Shown here in pieces: positions 33,601-43,970 of a DNA stretch of 64,000 bases (its first letter is position 1; the number at the start of each line of letters is the position of its first letter). The notes below the pieces were generated by a model, which was not told where the DNA came from, did no database searches, and saw only the letters and a program-made list of their open reading frames with translations. The position numbers were made by a program, and so were the translations under genes. This DNA comes from Aptenodytes patagonicus (taxonomy: Eukaryota; Chordata; Aves; Sphenisciformes; Spheniscidae): the NCBI RefSeq assembly GCF_965638725.1, contig NC_134963.1, positions 8,253,501-8,317,500 on the forward strand, in the 5' to 3' direction.

Positions 33601-35708
33601 GGCTGGCGTGTGGTGAGGCTGGTTTGTATCCACGCCTGACGCTGCGCCCTGCATTAGCAGCAAAGGCAGCGCTAATTGCGGTTGCCTTGCTGGCTCTGCT
33701 GCAGGCTGGCGATGTGCAGGCTGTGATCCAAAATTGTTCTGCCCAGTCGCCCTTTGCAGCATCACAGGAGCCGGTGCAGCAGCGGGGATGGGGGAGCCTC
33801 TGTCCCTGCTCATTGCAAGAGCCCTCATCTCGCGGATCGCTTAGTGCCGTGACGTTTGGCTGCTGCAATTCGCAGAAATGCTGTGCAGGTGCTGATGTGC
33901 TTTTGCTTTCAGAAAGCAAAGATCGTACAGGAATGGAGCGGCTTGAGACCAGCGCGCCCCTGGGTTCGCTTGGAGCGGGAGACCGTCCGCCACGGGCATT
34001 TCCAGGCAGAGGTACTGTGCACAGCCCCCGGGTGCCGAGTGCCATTAACCACCACGTTAATTGTGCATCAGTCACTGTGACCTTGGCAGTGCAACACCAA
34101 CGTCCAGCTAACGCTGTCGCTCTTCAGCCCGCAGCTGCACTGCCCTGCGTTCATTGGTGCTCGCCCTGTCTCCCCTCTAATAACGGGTGAATCTTTGAGC
34201 CAGTTTCAGCCCAGCGTCAGAGATAAGTGTCAAAGATATTAAGTTTTGTTGGATTTTATGGGGACAGTGGGCAGGGAATGCTCCTACCAAAGGAAAACCT
34301 GCAGCTGGACCTTAGTCCTTAATAGACACCAAAAAACCCATATGGGAGAAAAACTCTGGCATGGGCTCTGCTGGTCCCAGAACCACATGAAGCACACGTG
34401 AACCATGTTTTGGTCTCAGCATTTAAAGTAGCGTGGTTTTCTGCTGGGAGCCCGTAAGTGTACAGCCCTTGTGCATGCAAACTTCATGTCTCCGTTTAAT
34501 AAAACCCAATACGCAGTTTTTAATAAAATGCTCAGGGCCTCCAGCACTGACACCAGGTTGTTGGTGCAAAAGGTTGGACTTCTTGAGATTTCTTCCAGTT
34601 CGAAGCTCAGCAGCAGCATGAAAGGAAACCTGGTGAAGGCACAGAGGGAGGCTGGCGGGGCTGTAGCTGCCGTGGGGCTCTGAAAAATTCAGCTGCCTCT
34701 GTGTAGGTAGAGCTGGGTGTCTAGTGTAAAACTTCCCCCGGACAGTTTAAATTGCCTTCCACGGCTAATGTATCTTTTAAGAGAAAGGAGACCAGGGATG
34801 GCACGAGTTTCAGTGTGCCATCTGTTCTCGGGCCCTCAGCACAGCACCTTTTCATGTAGGACCACATCACGCCTTAGCGCTGTCGCCTGAACGCTCATCA
34901 GCAGACCTGCAGAGGGAATCCTTGATTCGATTGCGTGCATATGTCTCTGTACAGCTTGGAAGAAGAGATTAAAGCTCCAAAGGGGATGGCGACTGCAAAA
35001 TGTAATTAAATGTAATGAAAATATATTCAATTTTTAGCTGGAGAGTCTTGGAAAGAAAACGGTGTATTTAGGCAAAGCCCAGAGCACGGTTCAAAGCCAT
35101 GCTGTATTTGAAATAATTTATGGATCGCTCTGTTCCTTTATCAGCACATCATATCTGCGCTGCCTTGGCACAGGAGAGGTGTAGCTATTGATCCCAGCGA
35201 TGAGTCAGGGCTCCTGCTGAAGCAAAGTAATTTACCTTGGCAGGAACAAACACTAGGTGGGATGTAACGTGTTGTGCTCTGAGGACCACGGCTGCCAGCC
35301 CTGCTGCTGCATTTCGGGGTGGCTGGAGCAGCGGGTGCAGAGGATGCTCCGGGGCCCCGCTGAACCATGCAGAGTTTCTCCTGCCTCTCCAGTGGCTTTT
35401 GGAGGGAGGGAAAGAGCAGTGGGTCGCTGAGCTGTGCACTGGGAGCCCCCAGATCGAAGGATCAATCTAAAGACACTAAGGACATTCCCAGCCACTATCG
35501 TGGCTCCTTGCTGCCCTTAGCCCCAGAGGGCTCCAGCGCAGCTTTCCCAGCACGGATCCCTTCTCTTCTCCCCCAGGTGATACACAACTATGGCCACGGC
35601 GGGTTCGGGATCACCATCCACTGGGGCTGTGCCATGGCAGCAGCCAGGCTCTTTGGGACCATCCTCCAGGAGAAGAAGCTGGCCAGCCCGCCACAGCCCC
35701 ACTTGTGA
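27444..35708 (+). CDS. DAO: DAO, D-amino-acid oxidase: complete coding region, ten coding exons, 347 residues
   Basis: This peroxisomal FAD flavoenzyme oxidatively deaminates neutral D-amino acids, including D-serine, to 2-oxo acids, ammonia and hydrogen peroxide. Ten exons with GT-AG introns join into 1044 nt with no internal stop: 27444-27637, 27780-27894, 28258-28334, 28777-28842, 29697-29751, 30252-30356, 30947-31029, 32915-33032, 33913-34011 and 35577-35708. The product has 347 residues, the same as human DAO. The Rossmann GAGVIG lies at residues 7-12. Active-site Y224, Y228, R283 and G313 are in register, as are the lid segment IYNSPY and the HNYGHGG motif (307-313). Two oddities are GAAGL at 47-51, where human has VAAGL, and a C-terminus PHL, where human has the peroxisomal signal SHL. 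The start has G at -3. Related D-aspartate oxidase (DDO) is excluded by length and by these motifs. The gene is intact. Confidence 0.97.
27644..27670 (+). repeat. (GAG)n triplet repeat adjoining a DAO 5' splice site
   Basis: About nine perfect GAG/AGG units begin right after the GTAAGT donor of the first DAO coding exon, on the transcribed strand. Confidence 0.92.
27780..27894 (+). CDS. DAO: DAO second coding exon (residues 65-103)
   Basis: This 115-nt exon lies between TCATCGCAG and GTAAGG. It encodes [16 protein letters not shown] and [17 protein letters not shown]; the ISGYNLF segment is characteristic of DAO. Confidence 0.96.
28258..28334 (+). CDS. DAO: DAO third coding exon (residues 104-129)
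   Basis: This 77-nt exon lies between ACTGCAG and GTATTC. It encodes [18 protein letters not shown] and LELFPGY, ending with two bases of a serine codon. It matches the human DPSWKDTVLGFRKLTPRE segment. Confidence 0.96.
28777..28842 (+). CDS. DAO: DAO fourth coding exon (residues 129-151)
   Basis: This 66-nt exon lies between TTTCAG and GTGAGT. It encodes [11 protein letters not shown] and YLPWLTN and ends with a split arginine codon. Confidence 0.95.
29697..29751 (+). CDS. DAO: DAO fifth coding exon (residues 151-169)
   Basis: This 55-nt exon lies between TTCCCAG and GTGAGT. It encodes [18 protein letters not shown], matching the human RGVKFFQRKVESFEE segment. It is short and recognisable only through phase and protein similarity. 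Confidence 0.95.
30252..30356 (+). CDS. DAO: DAO sixth coding exon (residues 170-204)
   Basis: This 105-nt exon lies between CTCTCATTAG and GTGAGG, phase 0 on both sides. It encodes [15 protein letters not shown] and the [10 protein letters not shown] motif, part of the FAD domain. Confidence 0.96.
30526..30537. repeat. 12-nt G homopolymer run in a DAO intron
   Basis: Twelve consecutive G occur on the DAO sense strand, in the intron between the sixth and seventh coding exons. Confidence 0.9.
30947..31029 (+). CDS. DAO: DAO seventh coding exon (residues 205-232)
   Basis: This 83-nt exon lies between GTCTCCCAG and GTAGGT. It encodes VKHFIITHD and [11 protein letters not shown], carrying Y224 and Y228 of the active-site lid. 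Confidence 0.96.
32915..33032 (+). CDS. DAO: DAO eighth coding exon (residues 232-271)
   Basis: This 118-nt exon lies between GGTGCAG and GTGGGT. It encodes [20 protein letters not shown] and [14 protein letters not shown]. The motif LGGI-Q-GNW is typical of the family. Confidence 0.96.
33913..34011 (+). CDS. DAO: DAO ninth coding exon (residues 272-304)
   Basis: This 99-nt exon lies between TTGCTTTCAG and GTACTG. It encodes [16 protein letters not shown]; the R in GLRP is R283, which binds the substrate carboxylate. Compared with the human GERTGFRP stretch, the residues just before it differ (EWSG). Confidence 0.95.
35577..35708 (+). CDS. DAO: DAO last coding exon (residues 305-347 and stop)
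   Basis: This exon follows the acceptor CCCCCAG. It encodes [17 protein letters not shown], then the C-terminal helix and QPHL followed by TGA. The HNYGHGG loop contacts FAD. The terminal tripeptide PHL differs from the canonical SHL. Confidence 0.96.
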   Translation: MIHNYGHGGFGITIHWGCAMAAARLFGTILQEKKLASPPQPHL

Positions 35709-38700
35709 GTTGCCTGCTCACCTGGGATTATCGTGACAGCAGTAGCTTAGAAATCACAGCAGAAAGATGCGAATAACACAGTGATACACGTGGGCCGTTC
35801 AACCCTCCTGCCAGCTCCAACACTGGTTCATAGTGTCTCGTTTTCAGGTTTCTGCCAGTTCTGTCACTGCCGTTTGCCAGCCGGCTGAGTTGCCTCCACC
35901 CTGGCCTTGCACAACCTGCCTAAAGGAAGTGCTTTAAAACATGGACTAATTATCTGTGGCAAAGTGCACTTCTGTCCTGGGGATCAGTCTGCAAAGGGCA
36001 GGCAGGGTTCAGCTGAAATCTTGACAGTCCTGCAGTTCATCTGCACGATGGGACAGGATCTGAAACTGAGCTGGTGCCACCTGAGGTCTTCACTGACTGC
36101 TCCAACACCCAGTGCGTAATTAGATTTGCAAGCTTCCCCCAGGAGGCAAAAGCTCCTTAGTAGGAAGCAGCTCTGAAGCTCCCAGGGAAGTAACAACAGC
36201 TCTAAAAGCACGTGCTTCAGTTACAATAGCTTTTCTTAACGTTCATGCCAGGACAAAGCATGGGTCTACAGCACCTGGTTAGTGTATCTGGCAATAGACA
36301 GCAGCAGTTGCCTAAAATGGGCTTTCCAAATGATGTTTTTAGCAACAAAAGCAACATGTTCCAGCCCTGTGTACTTGCCAGACTCTATATATAGCAGAGA
36401 GCATACGCAAAATAGCTGTTCTCGTCCCTAAAACTCCCACGGGCCCTTCAGTTTCTCATTTTCTCCAGCCGTGAGATGTGGCTGGAGCAGCAGCTCTGAT
36501 AGAGGAGCTGACTCGGGGTAGGTTGTGCCTCCCGAAAGAGTTGGGGACAGCTCCCAGGAGGCTATGACTTTTTGGGGCTGTTCAGTGCCACTGCTGAAAG
36601 GAGCCAAGGCACTGTTCTGAAGATACAGTTTGGCCGATTTTTCCATGCCACTTCTCTTACCTGCTCTAAAAACATCACAGACAAGGTTCTGAATGGTCAA
36701 GAAGCATTAGCCTCAAATCCAAAGGCTAGCGGTTGTCCTAAGCCCAGCGCATAGCGCCTGGCTTGCTCCTCTCTGCAGAGAAGCCAACTGTTTCTTACTC
36801 AACTGTGATGCAGGTTCTCTCTCCCTCTGACTCCATGTGCCAGAAATAGCTCATCAACCTGATTTGTGATATACCAGGCAGCTGCACCTAGTGAATGAGA
36901 GATTCTGCAGTGCAGCTGGGCTCATTTTACCTCCTGGGCACCTGGATTTAAAAGAGTCCCACAAATAGCGCATGCTTCCTGCTCACAGCCTAGCACCAGA
37001 GTTGCTCCCTGTTGAAGGACCCATCTCCTAACATACTGCTTTGGTTTCACCGAGGAAAAGAGAAAGTTGTGAAGACTTTGTAGGAAGCGATGAGCACTCA
37101 GTGCTGCTGGAGGTGGTCCATGCACACAAGATCTGCTGCCCCGTGGGCGCGTATGAGACTGGTCTCATTTTCAGCAGTGCTATGGAGGTTACCGTGCCAG
37201 TGCAGCCGTGGCCCTGGGAGATCTTCCAGTGACCTCATTTTCCACTGAACACTATGTGACCGTTGTGTACTTCTCCAGCTTACACACCCTGAGCAGTCAG
37301 AAAGCTCTGACGAGCTTTGCTGAGTGCATCTGCTAATTGTCTGCCCTTTTACAAAAGCAGCAATGGTCACTCTCACTGTAAGGGCCAGAATTTCTCAGCG
37401 GCTGCTGCCCTGTCCCCTTCTCTTCCTCACTTCCTTATGTAAAGGTGCGGGATGGTTGTGTTTGCCTCTGCTATGACACCTGCAGTGCTGGCAAAGTGAC
37501 ATTGCATGGCAATTCTCATGCCTGTGGCACTCGAGTCCAAGGCAACAGCTTGCTGTCGAAGGCACCAACGAGGGCAGGTGCTGAAGTTCCTCTGGCTGCC
37601 ATTTTGGCCTAACGCTGGTGCTCCTCGCATCCTTGCAGAGCATAAAACACTTTATGATAGCTGTGGTCATTTGTGCTTTCTGGTTGTCGCTCAGCTGCAG
37701 AACACAGTCACTTAGGCCAGCCCTGTCCAGCTGCCACCGTAACAGAGGGGACAGGAAGCTCTGTTAGCTGCTGTGGAGTTATGGCACAGGTTAGGGCGGA
37801 CCAGTGCCCGTCCTCAGGAGGCAGCGGAGCGTGGGGGTGCGTTAAAGAGCCTGCCGTTGTCTGGTAGCTGATGCACCTCTGCAGTGTGCTTAAAAAACAA
37901 AGGTAGACATAGGAAAATTAGGAGCCCCTGTCATGTCCAGTCTGTCTGTCAAAAGGATTTCCCACTTTAGCTGGCAGCTCCCCTGATACGTTGCAGCCAC
38001 GTTCAAAGGGGTATAATCAGGAAAAGGATAGGAAAAAGAAAACACCACCTGGAGAAAATTTACCATTGATTAATGCTAAACCTAATGGTCTGTGATACCA
38101 CTTCAGTAGAAGCCATCCAGTGGAATAGCCTCCACTCCATTTCGCTTATTCCAAATATGAGATATTAAGGACCATGTTGTCCTCCCATTTGCACTGCTGT
38201 AAATCCAAAACCACTCAACCGATTTCAGAAGAGCTATGCTGGATTAGCAGGGGTGTAGCAAATCATTGTATAGCTTGCATAAGCAGTTGATTCTTCTGAT
38301 CTTAGAGCCTATAGGAGCAGCTGTCTTGTGATCTGGCATGGCCTCTTAGAAAACAAAACAAATGATTAGGTGTGTAATTTTATTTGCAGTCTAATTTTGC
38401 TTATTTTCTAAAAGGCCACAATTTAGTATGTGTGCACAATAAAGGTAATATTCAAATATCTCATGCGTGATGCTTTCTCCTCTTAATGATGGCATGGATA
38501 GGGCCTCAAATGCTAATTCCATAGAAACATCCCAGTAGATCATCATTCCATGTCTGCCCACACATTTTTCCTGAACATTTTATCCTGCAGGAGGAAGAGC
38601 CATCATTTCAGATTCTGAGTAGACAAATGAACCTGAAATACCATCATGCGAAATTACGTGGTTGCCCGCATGTTGTTGCTAACAGCCCCGGGCCCATTAA

Positions 38701-39600
38701 GAACCCACACTCCCAGACAGAAATGTTTGGGACGCTCTCACGTAGCTCAGCTGATCACTCTGTTTTGAGACTAGAGCGACAGGAAAGGTATTGTACAGTG
38801 TTGGCAGCCACAGATGAAACACTGCGGGACAGAGGAGTCATGAGATTGAAGTTCACTTTCGTGGCAAGGGTAAGGTAAGAGAGTCAGTGGGATGTCTGGA
38901 CAGCTACTGCACGTACTTTCTTGACAAGCACAAAACGCCATCTCCAGCGGCCAGCATCAGCACATTTTACGAACTCACAGTTCTCAACAACGATCGCCTG
39001 TGACACAGAACAAAGCTGGAAATACATCAAGTATCAGTAAAGTTATCCTCTGTAAGCAAACAGCAGCTCTGGCATTTTGGAAAACAGAATGAGCTTTAGA
39101 AATGGCCGAGGATGCCAAAAAGTTCACAGAAAACACAGAAGAATGAATATTCTCCCTAAGTGTTGCTTCCACGATACAAACCCTTCTGTAGTTACCAACT
39201 GTTTCCATGCCCAGAAATAAGACTCTTCATCCCAGTGGACTGTCAACGGCTGCACAAGCTGTGAGAAGGAAGATTAATGCACGCTGAGATGAGAACGCAC
39301 TGCATTAGCATGCAAAGTATTTGCAGATCGTTAGTCATTTTGACTCAGACATGAACAACGTTATGTTTGTAAACTACTGGACATCAAAATAAGAAGATCA
39401 TTTAAAGGGTAGAGGAATACAGTCAGGGTTATGCACTTAATTATATTTTATAAAAACAAGATAGGTAAAAGAAAAGTTTACATTAAAAAGTAAATAAATA
39501 AAAGGAACCCTCCCTGCCCCGACGTCCAGGCACATGAGCCACCTCCTCCCAACATGCCTTGTGACCTACAATCACATACTGCAGCATTAAGGGCATTGCT
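35709..39600. other. DAO 3' UTR and tail-to-tail intergenic interval before SVOP
   Basis: No coding exon is recognised. The DAO 3' UTR must begin here, but there is no clear AATAAA close to its stop. The first canonical one I found on the plus strand is at 38438-38443. Composition shifts from GC-rich to AT-rich across this interval. Short open frames (for example near 36.6, 37.5 and 38.7 kb) have no recognisable product. Confidence 0.55.
38438..38443 (+). terminator. Candidate polyadenylation signal (AATAAA), plus strand
   Basis: AATAAA lies in the context CACAATAAAGG. It could end a long DAO 3' UTR of about 2.7 kb, or be chance in AT-rich DNA. Confidence 0.2.
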
Positions 39601-42600
39601 AGAAATTACCCATAGGCAAGAAGCAAAACTGGCTGGTTTTTATTGTCCAAACTGAATTAAATGCAAAAGCAACTAAAGATCTTAAGATAATTTTAAAAAT
39701 ATTCAGCTGTAGTTATCGATGAGGTTACTTATAATGCGGACGTGAATCCTGTGACTTTTCTTTATGTCCAAATGCACAAAACACACACACAAAATGAGTG
39801 AGATTGCAACGTGCGGAGCCCTTGCATATCCAGCTGAGTCCACAGAGCAGCATGTAGCTCAAATCTCTGAATATCAAGACAAAAAATGGTAAAGTTACTG
39901 ACCCTTCATAGAAGTCCCATAGAACAGCCAAAAGCATTTTTACTGAAAAAAACTATTTATTTGTTTAACATAAAATATCTAGTGTGGAATTAAACTATCC
40001 AATGTTGCATCAGTAACAGAGGAACAAAAGGAGTATTTTACAAGCAGCTTGATATACACAAAGTTTTTAAACATTAAAATGTATCCAGCTTAGAAACTGT
40101 ACATTCAAACACAGGAAAACATTCAGTGTTCTTTCAGCAAGCATTTAGGAATAATAAATCATTCCATCAAAGCACACTTGGAGAATTTTTTTTCCCGCAA
40201 CAGCTTTGCACATTAATACATTGGACGGTTAGCAAATCTCTGAATCCCACAATTCTGTTCGCTCTCGATTTTAATTCAAAATTATCTCACTTTATTGTTT
40301 TAAATGAACGAGCTATATTAATTCCTTCATCAGTGAAAAATACTTGACAGTGTGTAAAACAATCTTTGGAAGCTTATTATATACATCAATGGTGTTGCCA
40401 TATTAACAAAATATGACTCGTGATTATTTATAGGCTATTGTGTATCAACCCAAATGTTCTTCAGTTTTTCAGTGAACAATCTAAAACGTCCTTCCATCAT
40501 TAATAATACGCAAGGACCTGCAAAACCTGAACCTCAGTTCTGATTCTTCAGTGCCCAACAGGCTCCTACTGATTTCAGTGAGGTGGGATCAGCTGTGGCG
40601 GGCTCCTACCTGTCTTCCTCTATTTAGCTGATCCAAAGCCCAGGAATATCCACGGGAGATTCCCCCAGACTTCAGTGAGCTTTGGATCACGCTTTAGGCA
40701 TCACTGTCTTTAAGTCAAAGACCCAGAGTATGAAGATGTCTCAGCAGGACCAATCTTGGCATTTATATCAATATATACATTTTCAGCGCAGAATTCATAA
40801 AAAATGAAAAGCAAAAATGCCTTCAATTTTTTTTTAATACTGTAAATGTCACAGGTTAAAAACTGAACTACTCAACAGCATCAAAAGGTTTTGCGTTACC
40901 TATAAATCTTTACCTGGGAAATGAAGTATACATACGTGCAGATCTATGAGATATATATACTTCACCTAAAGCACTCTGAATGCACACTTTGAAGGCCAAT
41001 GCAATGCAGTCCTTTAAAACTGTTGAATATTGACTCAAAAAAATGAAGTGACATGTGAACATTAACACTGGAAAAGCAGAATTTTAACTAAAGGCGCTCA
41101 GTAACAGACAAACAAACTTAGCAGCTAGGCTGTAAGGTGGCATTCCTTCAGGCCATGGATGTCATGCACTTCAAATTCTTTTTCACCTCTAATGCAGGCT
41201 TACACCCTGCTGAATTCTCCTAGAGGCCATCCAGTTTTGGGGTGTACACCTAACTGTAAACACAGCTAACGGCAAGCCCACGTGGCGAGAGACACATAAG
41301 CATCTGGATGTGCCCCCATCAGGTGTGGGCTGGCACACTCTCAAGTGCCTTCACCAGCAAGAGGAAGAAGATGGTAGTCAGAACTGTCATTAAAGGGTGA
41401 ACAGTCCATACTATGCAAAGGCAAAGCAGGTTTTCTAGCTCGCTGGTCACCTGTGTGGTCTAACATCTGATCTAAACCCATCCAGGAACTGCTTCCTCAC
41501 TGCCAATGTCCTGTCCAGCTCTCGCACATGGGAGGGACAGTCCAAGGAGAACAAGCCCATCTATCTCTACTTCGAGGCAGCACTGAGCTACCCCAGTTGC
41601 ACAGTGCATTAGGGAGAATTATCCAACTACAGCCTGACAGAAGGAGGTGAAAACAAACTATTGGCACTGGTTGTCAGCGCCACGAGAGCCCTGCCTGTTT
41701 ATTGGGGATCGACTGGCACTTGAGCTTGCTGGAGATCGAGCACACAGGATACAGAGACAGCAGAGACAGAGATAACCAAACCAGCGCACAGCAACGGCCA
41801 CTGGAACAGACAGTGTGTTTCTATGTCATCAGCCACATCTAAAGTGGGATCCCCTGTGAGCTGAATTGCATTTTCGTATTACTGTGAAAAGGAAAGTTTG
41901 CCTGTTTAGACCAACCGCTTCTGGAGTCTTTCATTGCAGTCACCATCATCGAGTGGTAAATGAATGAATGGACATTTCGGTGCCTTGTCAAACTTTAACT
42001 TTTCTCAGCAGGAGATACCCACACACGCAATATCAATAACCTCTTTGGCCTTTTTTTGAGTTTCCTCAGTTTCTTTAAGGAATTATCCGCTTCTGGTTTT
42101 CCTTCGGTGCTATAAACAAACAGCCTAACATATCTTGGAGCATTATACGGCAGTACAGTGCTGTAAAACCCTAAGTGAAAACTGAACCCCAACTGTGTTC
42201 ATTTGTATTGCACCCAAACATGGACTCAGTGACCTATTCTTGCCCCACAGAAAAAGGGCCTCGTTCCCAGAATACTTAAAATGTTCTACTGTGCAAAAAT
42301 TTGCTGCACACTTAACTATGTTTATGTGAGACAACTGACCACACATACTATAAAAATGTATTGCTTTCCACAGCCTAGTGATTAGCATTTAGTCCATCTC
42401 ACTTACATTTGGTTGTGTGTTCCATAGTCTGGAATCCTGAAAACAAACTGAGACATGGATGAGACATGTCTCAGCTTCCTTATGCATTTCCTCGCTGCAC
42501 ATCCACAGACTCTGAAACCTGACTTCCTGCATAGTGACAGATTTCTGACAAACAAGACAAACTTATCCTCACCTGAACTCTGTTACATGCTCTGACAAGA

Positions 42601-43763
42601 GCAGAATCATCAACCTCGAGGAGCGACATCTGAAGGAGTGAAGTTCCTCACCTGAGGATGCTTGCAGTTCGGTTCTTCCCATGATTTTTGTTCGTTTACG
42701 ACGTGATGCCAGCTACATTCCTTTGTCACCAGCTTGACGTTACAGTCAATGTACAATCAGCAGCTATCGAAAAGTTCTGCCCAGCTGTCAGGAGGCCAGC
42801 TTCTGTTGGGAGACACTTGAGAGCAGCTCCATCCAAACTGCTACACGCAGCTGTTCAGACTGAGGCATTTTTATCAAAGGTTTTGGCTACACCACCACAA
42901 GAACATACTTAGGCAAATTGAGCAGAAACATACCTGGACCCATGCAGAAAACCACAGCGTGCATCTCCACACACAAAGAGACACCAGTACAGCTGAAGCA
43001 GTCTTCACCAAGCAACAGACAGAGTGCTCAGTGATTCTGGCAATGTTAGAAAAGTCAAATTCTGCTCCAAACCATGAGGATTTACATTTCTTATATAAGG
43101 TTCCATCTCTGCAACAAATACCACTCCTCACTGACTCAAACTACCTGCCTTGGATGGGAGAAACATTCAGAAAATCGTTTCCAAGCAATCAGTGCCTGTT
43201 AATTCTCAAGGAACAGAACCCATAAGCAAGGGAACTAGAAAGCATTGGTTGATTTGCCGTTATCACATTTTGTTGTTGTTGATGGCTAAAAAGTGCAAGG
43301 CAGGCATCTAGTTCATAAAACTTATTCTGTAGTGTATGGAATCCACCGTGTGCTATGCCAGGTACACAATAAATATTAATCTTTTGTTTTTAGGCATCAA
43401 GAGTACATTATTTTAATTACAGCTTATACTGAGTTGCATTCAGTTAGCTATTTGCTTGGCACGGGACGTTTTAAGCTGAATAGCTGACCATGCAAGCACA
43501 ACAGACTTAAGAAAAACCCTTCCTGCTAAACTTCAGATGATATCTGGATCAAATGCCTCTCAATACAGAAGTAAAGTTTTTATGAGTGTGAGCAAAGAGC
43601 AGCAGAGACACAATTTGCTTAGGTTCAACCCAAAAGTTCCTGCAGTTTGACACATGACATTGGCAGTGACAGTATGGTCAGCTTTCTATGCTTCAGGGTT
43701 GGATTTTTTGTGAAAGAGATCTTGCCCGTATCATTCATTCTTTCAGCAGGTTTTCATGTCCCA
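39600..43763 (-). other. SVOP: Probable SVOP 3' UTR and downstream sequence
   Basis: AT-rich sequence without coding potential follows the SVOP stop codon. Minus-strand AATAAA hexamers occur at 41703-41698, 40296-40291, 39962-39957 and 39644-39639, any of which could end the transcript, giving a 3' UTR of 2 to 4 kb. The true end cannot be read from sequence. A possible old repeat lies at 40540-40690. Confidence 0.4.
40540..40690. repeat. Possible decayed interspersed repeat
   Basis: CTCCTACTGATTTCAGTGAGG and CAGACTTCAGTGAGCTTTGG (the second in the form near 40668-40687) resemble a dispersed amniote family whose hallmark is close to GACTTCAATGGGCTTTGGATCA. The copy is diverged, and assignment needs a repeat library. 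Confidence 0.4.
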
Positions 43764-43970
43764 TCATTCCTGTGATCCGGAGTTTGACCTGGTGACCCCT
43801 GGGGAATGAGATCCTCTCCCAACCATCTCCTGTCCCCATTCTCTGTGGCTGGACTCCTGTAAGCCACGACCTTTTGTTTCAATGGGCAAGAAGCAGGAAG
43901 CCACAGCGGCCAGCAGGCAACATCCACTGTAAACCACCAGTGTTAAATAGACTGACGATTCCAACATCAC
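43764..43970 (-). CDS. SVOP: SVOP last coding exon (residues 481-548 and stop)
   Basis: This exon follows TTTTCTGCAG. It encodes [18 protein letters not shown]12, [18 protein letters not shown] and the tail ending TRSNSGSQE. The cytoplasmic tail is nearly identical to human except for a few residues around GSHSPGV. Confidence 0.96.
   Translation of the reverse strand: MMLESSVYLTLVVYSGCCLLAAVASCFLPIETKGRGLQESSHREWGQEMVGRGSHSPGVTRSNSGSQE

Larger units (their letters stand above)
27671..35576 (+). other. DAO: DAO introns
   Basis: Nine GT-AG introns range from 142 nt (first) to about 1.9 kb (seventh, 31030-32914) and 1.6 kb (ninth, 34012-35576). They are GC-rich and repeat-poor apart from the GAG array and the 12-nt G run at 30526-30537. 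The stretch 34568-34600 (GGTTGGACTTCTTGAG...TTCTTCCA) faintly resembles the 3' end of avian CR1 LINEs, too weakly to call. The span listed also includes the intervening DAO exons given separately. Confidence 0.75.

Noticed and set aside
34568-34600. Possible CR1 LINE 3' end in a DAO intron
   Set aside because: The resemblance to the CR1 terminal phrase is partial, there is no adjoining element body, and the usual terminal 8-bp repeats are absent.
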